Below the pieces are notes generated by a model. The model was given only the letters and a program-made list of their open reading frames with translations. It was not told the origin of the DNA and made no database searches. A stretch of DNA of 64,000 bases from Selaginella moellendorffii (lineage: Eukaryota; Streptophyta; Lycopodiopsida; Selaginellales; Selaginellaceae), in contig NW_003314268.1 of assembly GCF_000143415.4 (NCBI RefSeq), positions 3,237,502-3,301,501 on the forward strand, in the 5' to 3' direction. Within the stretch, counting starts at the first letter, position 1; the number at the start of each line of letters is the position of its first letter. Made by a program: the position numbers and the translations under genes. Shown here one piece after another: positions 10,538 through 20,631 of this stretch.

Positions 10538-12500
10538 CTAGAAATTTACGCACTCCCTCGGCTTGGCGACGAGCTCCAGCGGCTTGTCCAGCACCGTGAA
10601 TCCCACTCGCTCGCTCACATCAATCTCCTCCCCTGGCGGCGCGCTCCAATCGAACCTCTGGATCAACCTCGCCAGCCCCATCACCACCATGCACGACCCC
10701 AGCGACGCGCCGGGGCAGCTCCTCCGCCCGGCCCCAAACGGCACCACCCGGCACTCCGAGTCCATGAGCTCCACGATCTGGGACGAGAGATCGCCCGGCG
10801 AGGCGAGGAAGCGATCGGGGCGGAAGAGATGCACGTCGTCGCCCCACACCGATCGGCTCCTCCCAAGCGAGTACGTGTTGACGAGGATGCGCGTGTTCTT
10901 GGGGATGTCGTAGCCACCGATCCGCGTGTCCTCCGTGGAGAAATGCGGGATAAGGAACGCGCCCACCGGGTGGAGCCGGAAGATCTCCTTCACCACCGCC
11001 TTGAGATAGTTGAGGTTGACCACGTCTGACTCGTCAACGGGCCGGTCAACGCCCACCGCCGCGTCGAGTTCTTCGCGGACCTTGGCCATCTCTCGCGGGT
11101 GCCGTGCCAGCTCGGCCATCGCCCACTCGCTAATCACGGACGAGGTGTCTGTTCCCGCCGAGAGCATGTCCTGGAAAAACCAGCGAAAAGAAGCAGAAAG
11201 CAACGCATTAACTCGCCGCACGAGAAAGTAGCAAATGCCCTTTAAGGGCATATGCTACAAGCACAACCGTTAACCCATGTTTGACCAGAGAAAAAGCAGG
11301 AAAAGGGCCTTTTAGGGTAAGCACCTATTCACCAACTAACAACGGCATTCACTAGATTGTTAACCGCAGTTTTTCAAGCAAAGACGTTCCACACGAGCGA
11401 CGGTATGTTGCATCTGCAGCAAATGCCGCTAGACGGCAAATGCTGCAAGACCCAAACACGAGAGGAAAGCAAGCAAGCCAGCAAGCAAAAAGGTGGTGGG
11501 CACTTACAATCATGATCGCCTTGATGGTCGTCGTGGACAGCTGCTTCTCGCCATTGGCGCCAGGCACCGACAGCAAAACATCCACGAAGCTGGCCCCCTG
11601 CTGTTCCTGGCAAGATCCCCCGCTGTTCTTGGCGAGCTTCTGGCGATGCTCCTCGATGATCTCGTCGTAGACCTCGTCCGCGCGCTGCATGATCCGCCGC
11701 ATCTTCCTCTCGTGGCCCTGCAGATCAAACGCGCGCAGGAAGGGGAGGTAGTCGGCCACATTGAACGCGTTCACCAGCGCGAAGCCCTCGTAGATCATCT
11801 GCTTGTGCTCGGCGGCGTCCTCGGGCCCGGCGGCGCCCGGGCCGAAGTGCCGCTTGCCCAGGAGCATCCGCGTGAGGATGTTGCAGGACAAGCTCGCGAA
11901 TTTGTCGCGGAGATTGATCTTGTGCGTCGTGGGCGATGATCCCTCCTCCCTCCCGAGATCCTGGAAGACGCTCTCCACCATGAGATCGAGCTCCTGGCAG
12001 CGGCCGTCGCGGAAGGAGGCGATCTTCCGCGGCGAGAGGAGCTCCAGCGTGCAAATCTTACGCATCGCCCGCCAGTGCTGGCCGTAGGGGGCGAAGGCGA
12101 TGTCGCGGCCATTGTACGTGAAGTACTGGCACGCGATATTCTCCGGCCGCGACGCGAAGATGTGATCTTGCTTGATGAGGATGTCGCGGATGATCGCGGG
12201 GCTGTCGGTCACGATCGTGGGGACCACGCCCAGCTTGAGATAGACGAGAGGGCCGTGGCGGCGGGTGAATTCCATCATGCTCTTGTGGGGGAAGGGGCCG
12301 ATCTGGAGGAGATTGCCGATGACTGGCCATGGTTTGGGCCCCGGGGGGAGATGCAATCGCTGGCGACGATCCCTCCCTTTCACGCCTGGATCTACATTGC
12401 TCTTGGCTCCCGGCCTGATCGGTCTAAAGAAGAGGAAGTGGATGAGCGAGAGGAATAGAAAGAAGGCCGCCACAATCGCTTGGAATACCGATGAATCCAT
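10538..12500 (-). CDS. Cytochrome P450, CYP71 clan (CYP703-like)
   Basis: A membrane-anchored haem monooxygenase. Two exons, 12500-11508 and 11170-10538, total 1626 nt and give 541 residues. An N-terminal membrane anchor (VAAFFLFLSLIHFLFF) precedes the proline hinge (LPPGPKPWP). The I-helix oxygen-binding motif is AGTDTSS, the K-helix is KEIFR (ExxR), and the haem loop is FGAGRRSCPG with the cysteine ligand. The segment around HPVGAFLIPH and NTYSLGR resembles CYP703, the fatty-acid hydroxylase of sporopollenin synthesis, but assignment to that family needs alignment. The start is the ATG at 12500, not the GTG codon just upstream. The single intron (11171-11507) is long for this window and contains two palindromes. 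Confidence 0.93.
11228..11446. repeat. Fold-back element in the P450 intron with twin terminal hairpins
   Basis: Two 31-bp near-perfect palindromes lie 157 bp apart inside the intron. The first (11228-11258) has arms GTAGCAAATGCCC and GGGCATATGCTAC. The second (11416-11446) has arms GCAGCAAATGCCG and CGGCAAATGCTGC. Both follow the same pattern G-Y-AGCAAATGCC, seven-base centre, GGCAWATGC, and both are followed by AAG. This suggests the ends of a small fold-back transposon. Confidence 0.55.
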
Positions 12501-13305
12501 CACAGGGAAGGACCTCTACTGCTCTATCTATCTAGATCGTGGAATGGGCACTCTTAAGTGATCATCAAGAACAGAATGGAGACAAGAAACCTGGATCTTC
12601 CCTTATGTTTTTAGCTTTCCCTCGCGACCTCTCGATGATCTAGCGGCGCTGCATTGAAAAAAGTCGATCAAGTCAAAGAATGCCAGAGCTCCTCCGGCTT
12701 GGCCGTGAAAAAAGAGAGCACAGCCCCAGCGAGAAAGAAGTAACAATCCTTAGGTTTTTAAATGCTCCACACCACCACACCACCCCTTTACTTTCATTAC
12801 ATCGCTGATAGATCGGATATTCTCAACAGGGAGAAACCAGGAGGGGAATCTTTGGCCCCTCACTCGCGAGGGCGTGACGGCGAGACGTGTGGTTTTCTGT
12901 GAGGGAGCGGGAGCGTGTGAATGTGAAGGTATGCCAACGTATTTATATGCGATGGCAGGGGCGATCTGACGCTCGTTACTGCGTTGGTACGGTAGCTAGC
13001 TCTGACTCACTACACACGTCAGCAAATCACGTGGCACTACTGGCTGGCATGGTGGCCTGGCATTCTTATCCACGTGCCGCACAGTCATTGGTTGTGCTTT
13101 GTGGTAATTGTTCTTTGTTTTAGAGGTTAGTGAATCCTTGAGGTTGTTAGACTGTATCTACGTTTGTTCCATCTTTCGATTGAATGGTTGGGAGATGCGA
13201 AGTTTGTGTCACATAAATATATTCAATAACTATTTCTCGCTTTATGGCACATGTCTATTTGAATAAAAAACTAATAGTAAACGGAAAAATATAAAATATG
13301 GATGA
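12501..13305. promoter_or_regulatory. P450 upstream region and spacer to the next gene
   Basis: The left part (12501 to about 12900) should carry the P450 promoter and leader. The right part is the 3' flank of the phosphoglycerate-mutase-like gene that ends at 13306. The ORF at 12887-13123 shows no known domain and I do not call it. Confidence 0.35.
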
Positions 13306-14247
13306 CTAATTGAGCTCTCTAAGCTCGCCATTAGAAAGCTCAAATCTCTTGTGTTTGGACAAGCTACTGGCAAGTTCTTCATATGTTCCGAGCTTTTCTG
13401 AGCTCCTGTAGTCCACTACTGCCTGGAGGATTTGAAGAACATCACCATGGCCAACAATCAAAACAGCAGACCTGGAAGTTCAAATTTTTAGCAAAATCAC
13501 TACACAAAACTTGCGGCAAGGATTTTTTCCTTACCCGTGCGTTTGTCGCTCGATTTCATGAATTGCTTTGAGCACTCTCTCGTACACATCCATGACACTT
13601 TCACCGCCTTCAGGCCCAACAAAGGGATCCTTTCTATCGTCGTGAGAGTACTGAAACAAGAAAAATACATCTATACTTTGAGATAAAACAAAGATAAGTA
13701 CCTCCAAGCGCGACTTTAGTTCATAGAATGGCCCAAAGTATCGCTCCCTAAGCTCACTAAGAACCTGAATGACCAGAAAAGTTTTTATACTTTAAAGTTC
13801 AAACAAAATAGGAAAGTGAAAATGATAAAATCTATGACTTACATGAATGCGTGTATTCTCAAAGCTTGCATCCACCGCTTCCAAAACGCACTCAGATGTT
13901 TGGATCGTGCGGCTAAACGGGGAAGAATAGATCCAGACATTGTCTAGACTAAATTTCTTGAGTTCCTGTCAGGAAGAAAGAATGAAAAAAGGACAACTTA
14001 ATTCGAGAGCTGATATCCATCATCACCTTGACGAAGATTTTGCCAGCGTTTCTTGCTTGCACAAGGCCCTGAGGAGCAAGCCCATACCCAGGCAGAACTC
14101 CATTAGCCTGGTAAAACCACTAGTGAGAAAATGATAAAGCTTCGAGAGCGAGCGAACCTCGTGTGAGACGATTAGATCCAACTCGTTGGGAACGCTTCGT
14201 CCATGCCTGAGCACCCAATACTTGTTGTGAAGATCGGGAAGCTCCAT
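13306..14247 (-). CDS. Phosphoglycerate-mutase-like (histidine phosphatase superfamily) protein, copy A
   Basis: A histidine-phosphatase-fold protein of about 212 residues; the substrate is unknown. It is made of about six short exons that I pieced together. The first exon starts MELPDLHNKYWVLRHGRSVP with the catalytic RHG motif. Later exons carry IYSSPFSRTIQT (conserved Arg region), VLSELRERYFGPFYELKSRL, VGPEGGESVMDVYERV and GHGDVLQILQ with the second catalytic His. The end is HKRFELSNGELRELN. Introns are about 50-80 bp. It is a tandem paralogue of the gene at 14490-15616 in the same orientation, and the exon boundaries match. Confidence 0.88.
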
Positions 14248-14489
14248 AGCTTTAACAAAGACGAAGACTTTGCAACAAATCAATGTTAGAAGAGATTATC
14301 CAACACGCAAAGACAATGTCTGCCGGCCCTTTGTGCTTGGAATACTCCAAAGGACATTTGATTTCTGCCAAAAACAAAAACAGAAAAGATTGTAAGAAAA
14401 GAAAGAAAAATGGAAATAAAGCTTGAAGTTTTTATCAAGTGTTTCAATGTTTGTGTGTGAGAAAAATAAAAATAAAAATAAAAGAATAG

Positions 14490-15616
14490 TCATGCAAGCC
14501 GTCTAAGTTCTCCAGTGAGCAGTGCAAACTTTCGATGCTGGGAAAGAATGGAGACGTATTCCTCACTGTCCGTTTTGATCCTGCTTACCTCCGCGGCCTT
14601 TGTTATAGTTTGAAGGATCTGGAGTGTGTCACCATGACTTACAAGCAATATAGCATAACTGCAACAGCAAAAGCTCCATCGAAACTGAATAAAGACTTCA
14701 TGTTTTGCCTACCCTTCGTGTTGTAACTCGAGCTGAGGAATCACTGCGGCTACTCGCTTTGCAACATCGGCTACGCTTTCACCACCTTCGGGGCCAACGA
14801 GTGGGTTTCGCGCATCGATTTCCCAGATCTCGGCATACTGCCATGGTAAATGGAGCTTAAAGACAGAGCGAGAAAAAAAAAAACAGCAAACTTTCTACGT
14901 GAAGATGAGACTGCAGCTCTAGAGCTGGCCCGAAGTACCTCTCACGCAGCTCGTCCAAGACCTGAATCAACGAGAGAATTCTTCTTTTGTCTTACAAACA
15001 AGGAAATGCAAAGGACTTACTTTGATCTCCAAATTTTCGTATGCACGCTTGAGAACTTCAGCTACGCAGTTTGCAGTCTCCATGGTCCGCGTGAAGGGAG
15101 AAGAGCAAATGGCGACGTTCTTAAAGCTGCCGTGCTCTTCCAGTTGCTACAAAAGTTTTCTCAGAAGCGTTTTTCTCCTGAGAAGAATCGGTACCTTAAG
15201 AAAGATCTCGCCAGCAGCCTTGGCTTGAACGAATCCCCCCTCGGCGAGGCCATGCTGAGGTAATGTCCCATTGCTCTACAATCAAAATCAATCAAGTTGG
15301 AAAGTGAAAATTGGAGAAAATAAAACTATACACCATCGCTAAGTTGAAAGCATGATCTATGATTTTTTTCGCAATCCAAGTAAGTTTAGATCCATGCCTT
15401 GATCTATACTCCAAAGTAACGAGGCAGCGAATTTTTTCTTTTGACCATTTCTTCTCACTACCTTGACTTTTTTCTAGATTTTGATAGAATGTAGCAGTGG
15501 ATCGAGGGAAGTACCTTGTGAGAAACGATGAGACCAATCTCGTTTGGCACGCTTCGACCATGGCGAAGAACCCAATAGCAGTTCTTCAAAGGAGGAGGCG
15601 AGCGCTCCTCCTCCAT
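14490..15616 (-). CDS. Phosphoglycerate-mutase-like protein, copy B
   Basis: Tandem paralogue of copy A, about 204 residues in about seven exons. The first exon (15616 downwards) encodes MEEERSPPPLKNCYWVLRHG. Next come the exons with SNGTLPQHGLAEGGFVQAK, then CSSPFTRTMET and VLDELRERYFGPALELQ. Then follow NPLVGPEGGESVADVAKRV, VSHGDTLQILQ with the second His, and finally HRKFALLTGELRRLA. The RHG, the SPFTRT arginine and the GHGD/SHGD histidine are all kept, so both copies should be active. It is shorter at the C-terminus than copy A, which has an additional segment (YRSSEKLGTYEELASSLS). It starts 76 bp from the oppositely oriented Crinkler-like gene. Confidence 0.87.
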
Positions 15617-15692
15617 GCTAAAGGAAACCCTCCAATGAGATAAGAAGCGAATATACTACTCAAAGAGCTAGGGTTTTTGGCAGGGTTTATCC
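15617..15692. promoter_or_regulatory. 76-bp divergent promoter, PGM-like copy B / Crinkler-like gene
   Basis: The start codons of the two divergent genes are 76 bp apart. The interval contains AGGGTTT-type motifs (ctagggttttt, cagggttta), which resemble telo-box elements found in promoters of plant housekeeping genes. Confidence 0.5.
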
Positions 15693-18429
15693 ATGGCGCA
15701 GGCGAAGATGGCCATTCTCCTCAAGCCCTGGCTCGGCGGCTCGCCGCCATCGCTCCATTCCACTCCGCCCGGTCGAATGGCGAAAACAGGTGCGTTCTTC
15801 GATCGATTTGAGCCCGCATTTCGGGATTTCGGTCGCGCATTGGGCTGAATCGAGTGTGTGTGTGGATTGTTTGGGCAGCATATCCCTATCCCTGGGGTCG
15901 CAGGCAGCGGCGATTCTACTCCGGGCCAGCCGCTCGAGCAGTCGAGGGTGGATCGTTCCAGGCGAAGTGAAATAATTTGTTTTGGCTTTTATTCGTGAAG
16001 GATCGATTGATGGTTTTGCTTGTTCCAGGTACGCTGAAGCCTTTCCTGGGTCCGTCAAAGTAAAAAAAATCCGCCCTCCCGACTATGATCTAAGAACTGG
16101 TACACTTTCGTTCTAGTTCTCGAAGTTTGTGTTGTTTTTCCTGGTTTTGCGAGATTCATTCGGTCTTGTTCTCCCTTGCAGATGAGCCATGGAAAAAATA
16201 TCTCGACACCAAACTTAATAACAACATGACCATCGCCGAATTTATTGCAAGGTTTGCTCAGGGAAAATCCGGCCTAAGAACCTATCGGCACCAGCGAGCT
16301 AAGTTGCCATTGCCAGAGGCAAGAGGAAGGCCGCTTCTACAGTGGCAGGGCCTCGAGAACCGCAAGCCCGAGACACAGAGAATTGAGCAGCTGCTGCGAG
16401 AGTCAGAGGACAAGTTCGTGATGGTTTTGGGAGCTCCCGGCTGTGGGAAAACACGGTGCATGTTTGAGCTTCTCTCCAACGAGTACGGATTCTACTACAC
16501 GGCGGAGAGCGAAGTTAACCGGGGGTCAGGCGACACAGTCTACTGCCAACGTATGATGCAAGTTCTTATGGACGACGTTTACGACGTTCCAAAGCGGGAC
16601 GTCATAGCCGAGCAACACGCACGCGCGTTGCTGCTGGGAAGAATGCTGGTCCTCGACTATATCTTCCGGTTGCGCGTTCCAGGCTTTAATCCTTACATCT
16701 TTCTCCAGCTCCAGGTAAGCTAGACTTTGTTGTCTTCGTTGTTTCTGTCTAAGAGCTTGTTTTTTTGTAGGTGGAAGGACCTCGAATGACTGGGATGGAT
16801 ATCTTCCGAGAGCTCACGGCAGTATTGTGCGGGGAATACGAGAACGACGACATGACCCGTCAGATTGACAAAGTCTGGGCACACCTCCAGTACGGGGTTC
16901 CCAAGCTCAGAGTCGTGCTCGAAGAAGCTCACGTCCTCTTCCATTGCCGGCCCAACGTTTTCCCTCTGCGAAAGAGCCACCTGGTTCCCATCTCCATTTA
17001 CTACCCGATGGTGAAGGCAATGCTCTTTCCAAGCGAAACTCTCAAGGGACACGAGCTGGTGATCTGCGGCTCGGGCCTGGAGATGCTCGAGGACAAGACG
17101 AGCCTCCTGGGACCTCTCAAGCAGACTCCAACCGTCAAGTTTGCCGACTTCTCGGTATGGGAGAACGAGATGCAACTAAAGGCATACCTGGACACGTTCA
17201 TGCAAGTCACAGTGGAGGAGTGCCGGGCTCTGCTGTGGACCTGGAGCGGAAGGATGCGGCCGCTGGTCAACTGCGTCGAGGGGCTTCTCGGTGGCCTGGA
17301 TCCAAACTCGAAGCCGACGACGTACAAGTCAGTGGAGAACTGCATCCGGGACTACGAGACTCACGCGCTAGAGAAGATCGATGCGAGGCACACCCACGCC
17401 TACGTGCTCAAGGAGATGAGAGTTATCGACAGGACTACTTACGATCTGGTGAGGAACGTCTACAGGGCGTTCGCGTGGTGGGGTGACACCTTCCAGGCCA
17501 TCACGGTGAAAGAGATGAAAATGGTCTACCTCGGCTTCGCTCGCATGCAAACCATTCCAGTCGACGACCCGGCCACGGGAGAGTGCCTGGCCGCCCCCGG
17601 GGTGATGGTCTCGGCACAGATCGACGAGCCGCTCATCGTCAAAGTCCTCCACAAGCACTTCAGCGCCGACGCGGAGCTGCTCCAGGAGCTCAGAGTCTCG
17701 TCGCTCGTCCAAGGCAAAGGCAGGCTGTGGGAGATGCACCTCTTCGACGACCTGGTGAAGCTCTTCGATGGCGCCACCCCGCTACACCAGCACGCTCTCT
17801 TCAAAGGCGTGGAGCTCCCGGAGATCTTCCAGCAGCCGGCTAGCATCGTCAACGCCGAGAAGGCGAGCGGCCCCTGGGTCCAGGCCGGAAGCATCAACGC
17901 GGGGCTGTTGGAGTTCATGAGCCAGCCGGACGAGTCGAGAGCTCCACTCCTCATCTGCGAGGGCATGGCCGGCCCCGACGCATTCTTCTTCGTGCGCTTC
18001 CGTGACGGGCGAACGATCGGCGCTGGAGTTTACGTGAAGTACAAGCACAGGACGAGATCTTACGCGGGGGCGATGCACTGCACGGATCCAGAGGCGGCCT
18101 ACACGGCCTGGAGGGGCGATCCGCCGAGAAAGGACGCTGGGATCCAGCAGGCCAAGAGGCAGGCGTTCGAGGAGTTCGTGAGAAGCTCGAGCAGCGTTCC
18201 ATGGTCGGCTGGATATATCCGGCTCATGCTAACGTACCCGGCGGCGGAGAGCAGTGGCGAGAACACGAGAGTGGTGTATCCGGCGAGGGGAGGCCCGCAG
18301 CTCGTGGTGGAGGTCTCGGAGAAGAACGCGGCGGAGATTTTCGGCGAGGATCATCGCAAAGTGTTGGACATGACCAAGCCTGTGCGGCTGCTGGATGTTC
18401 GTCCAGAGCCGGTTAGAGAGGACTTTTGA
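15693..18429 (+). CDS. Crinkler (CRN)-like protein: P-loop NTPase plus PD-(D/E)xK-type nuclease, with organelle-type leader
   Basis: Five exons (15693-15789, 15879-15966, 16029-16099, 16182-16714, 16771-18429) total 2448 nt, 815 residues. The N-terminus is basic and Ser/Pro-rich and includes RRQRRFYSG, which resembles a mitochondrial presequence cleavage region. A P-loop NTPase follows: Walker A GAPGCGKT at about residue 170, and a Walker-B-like RVVLEEAH at about residue 312. A long helical middle leads to a C-terminal region at about residues 650-690 with GPDAFFFVRF...GAGVYVKYK. This resembles the restriction-endonuclease-like core of Crinkler proteins (GPD...QVK), but with Tyr where Gln/Glu is usual. 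Crinkler-type proteins are known as oomycete and fungal effectors and are reported from some plants; their origin is linked to transposons. The family call is from motif order, not from a search. Confidence 0.7.
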
Positions 18430-19084
18430 AGAGTTTTTGTTTATAGAGCATACACCCAAAACTACAAATCAAACATGAGTGGATCTACTCCCCAGCCCTT
18501 GCGATTTGTGACATTCCTAAGATCAAAGCACACAATGAGAATCTCCGCGGCACAACAGATCGGCAATGCAGCTTCGCAAACCGCCAGGCGAAGAAGACAA
18601 ACTACCATGGATTCTCCGACCGTAGTGATTTTTACATTGGGGAGTTACGCATCCACTTCCAAACGGGTTCAAACGAATGAACTTCCTGAATATAAAAGAA
18701 AAACAAGAACAAGAACATACCAAGAAGAAATAACTATGTTGGGCGTTAGTAAAGAAACATGAAAGATCAGGAATTGTATATATTGTAAGAACAAATTATG
18801 TAAGGGACTCCACCTTTTGCTCTGATAATATAAAATTAACAAAAGAATATTGTAGTATTTCATTCTCAGTACACTCATTTTGATAAATTTTAACTGAAAC
18901 GATGGTGAGATGGATCTGAACAAGCTATACATCAGGGATCTCATGCTTGCTCAAAAGCTTCACTGCAAGCTTAAGATCTTAGATGTGAACAAAGGCTAGA
19001 AAACACTCGCTTTATCCCCTTCTCCTGGGATTTGATATTGGAAGTGTATATAATATGGAGCTGGGCTTGATTGAATCAATTCTA

Positions 19085-19270
19085 TGCCCGTTTTATGGAT
19101 AATGCCAAGCTCGCAGCATATGCCCAAAGCAGAAACCTGGAATGCGGTGCCTTAACACAAAGTGGTCTAGAGGGAATCCCTGCAAGGCTTTCAGAAGATT
19201 CATTAACAAGATATAATGTGCTGGAACGTAATGCTTGCCACATATGTGTTTGAGGAATCCTGGTGTCATG
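19085..19270 (+). pseudogene. Possible pentatricopeptide-repeat relic
   Basis: In one frame the translation gives KAETWNAVP and, after stops, QDIMCWNVMLATYV. This resembles the WNxMIxxYxxxG core of plant PPR proteins. Stops and frameshifts occur throughout, and no further repeats can be followed with confidence. Confidence 0.25.
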
Positions 19271-19987
19271 GTGAGCTTTTAATCTTGGTGAGTTAGACTG
19301 GTATGCAAGATCCATCTGAAAGCAAGAAAATCTACATGATTGTAGAAGTAGTCCAGAGTTGTTGCACAAGTATATGTCCCTCTCACAAGAGAGCTTGTAT
19401 GGCCCATATCTCAGTGTGTTCTCCTTGTATGCTAATTCACTTGAACAAACCAGAAGCTTGACTTGTACGATGAAAATCTATTTTGATCAAAGAAGTCAAG
19501 CTCAGTGGTTTTCTAAAGTGAAATAACATACCAGTCAGAAGCACTTAAAATAAAGCTGCATGGCCCATACAAGCTCTCCTGCAATAGAACCCTACTTAAA
19601 GAACAGCTTTGGATTACTTCTCCAATTATGTAGACTTTGTTACTTCTATATCCTTGCAAAATACAACAATCTGGTGGATTGTTTTTAATGGAAAACATTC
19701 AGTCTCCTATGTATCTAGTTGGGCGCCAAAGGATTTAAAACATGGCTGCCAAGTAAGATTGGATTCCAGGAGCTGGGATTCTACGGCTGTGGATTTCGCT
19801 GCTTCAGAGGGACATCGTTGTGATGCAGAACATGCCAGTTTGTCGAGGATATGCTTCATGCAGACACGACCAGCATTCAGACCCCAGGAAGTTTGGGCGG
19901 CATATTGGAGAGTTTGACATGCAGGCTTCAACACTTTCAGATGAATTTCCCTGCTGAAAATGAGAAATTATATGCTCTTCATTACTT

Positions 19988-19988
19988 T

Positions 19989-20040
<52 letters not shown>
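19988..20040. repeat. (TG)n(AG)n microsatellite
   Basis: A run of TG dinucleotides passes directly into a run of about seventeen AG/GA dinucleotides. It produces artefactual arginine/glutamate or leucine/serine ORFs in the two strands. Confidence 0.95.
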
Positions 20041-20042
<2 letters not shown>

Positions 20043-20631
20043 AGACTTGTAGAGTCAACTGTTTCGTCAGCCATAGCCGATTTTCTACACATCACTGCAC
20101 GATATGTTGTTTTATTTTTTAATGTTCTGGACTCTTAAATTGTAAGTAATTCTTGTAAGTGCTCTACTCTACCTTCACGTTGTCTCGAGATCGGCAACGA
20201 GACTCCGCCTGCAAGGTTACTCAGCTTATGAATCGTTTTTATTTCGAGTTCTAGCAGCGCAAAGACGTGTTGCGAAAAGTACCTACTGGTCAAAATCGTG
20301 TCCCTGGAGAAAACAGAAGAGAAGAGATTTTGTATAGTAGGTCCACCAGAGCTCTCGCGGGATCTTGGTTGGGGCCATAAAACAAGTACCTGGATATGTT
20401 CCTCATGTCAGACAGTGCAAAAAGAATGAACCACCCACCGTGTGATTGGAAAATTGCCCACCATCTTTTCGCATGAAAAGATGCCGGCTGTCTTCTTGCA
20501 GCCTGCAAGGCCGAAAAACACACGCGAAAAGTAGAAATCCAAAAACGAAAAACGAAAACACCGTGAGAAAAACTCACAGAGTTTCGAAGCATATCGCCTC
20601 ACCGAGGTCTGCGTGTGTAAGCTGACAGTAG

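Larger units (their letters stand above)
18430..20631. other. Gene-poor interval with a PPR-like trace and a microsatellite
   Basis: No intact gene is visible. Several short ORFs on both strands lack domains. The right end should contain the promoter of the SSL gene. A weak PPR-like trace lies at 19085-19270 and a TG/AG microsatellite at 19988-20040. Confidence 0.4.

Noticed and set aside
11493-12561. Long ORFs opposite and in other frames of the P450
   Set aside because: They are shadows of the GC-rich P450 exon.
12887-13123. 78-codon ORF between P450 and PGM-like genes
   Set aside because: Low complexity start, no domain and no context; likely chance.
16720-18459. Several ORFs antisense to the Crinkler-like gene
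   Set aside because: The sense exons keep frame across five splice junctions and carry the NTPase motifs; the antisense frames have none.
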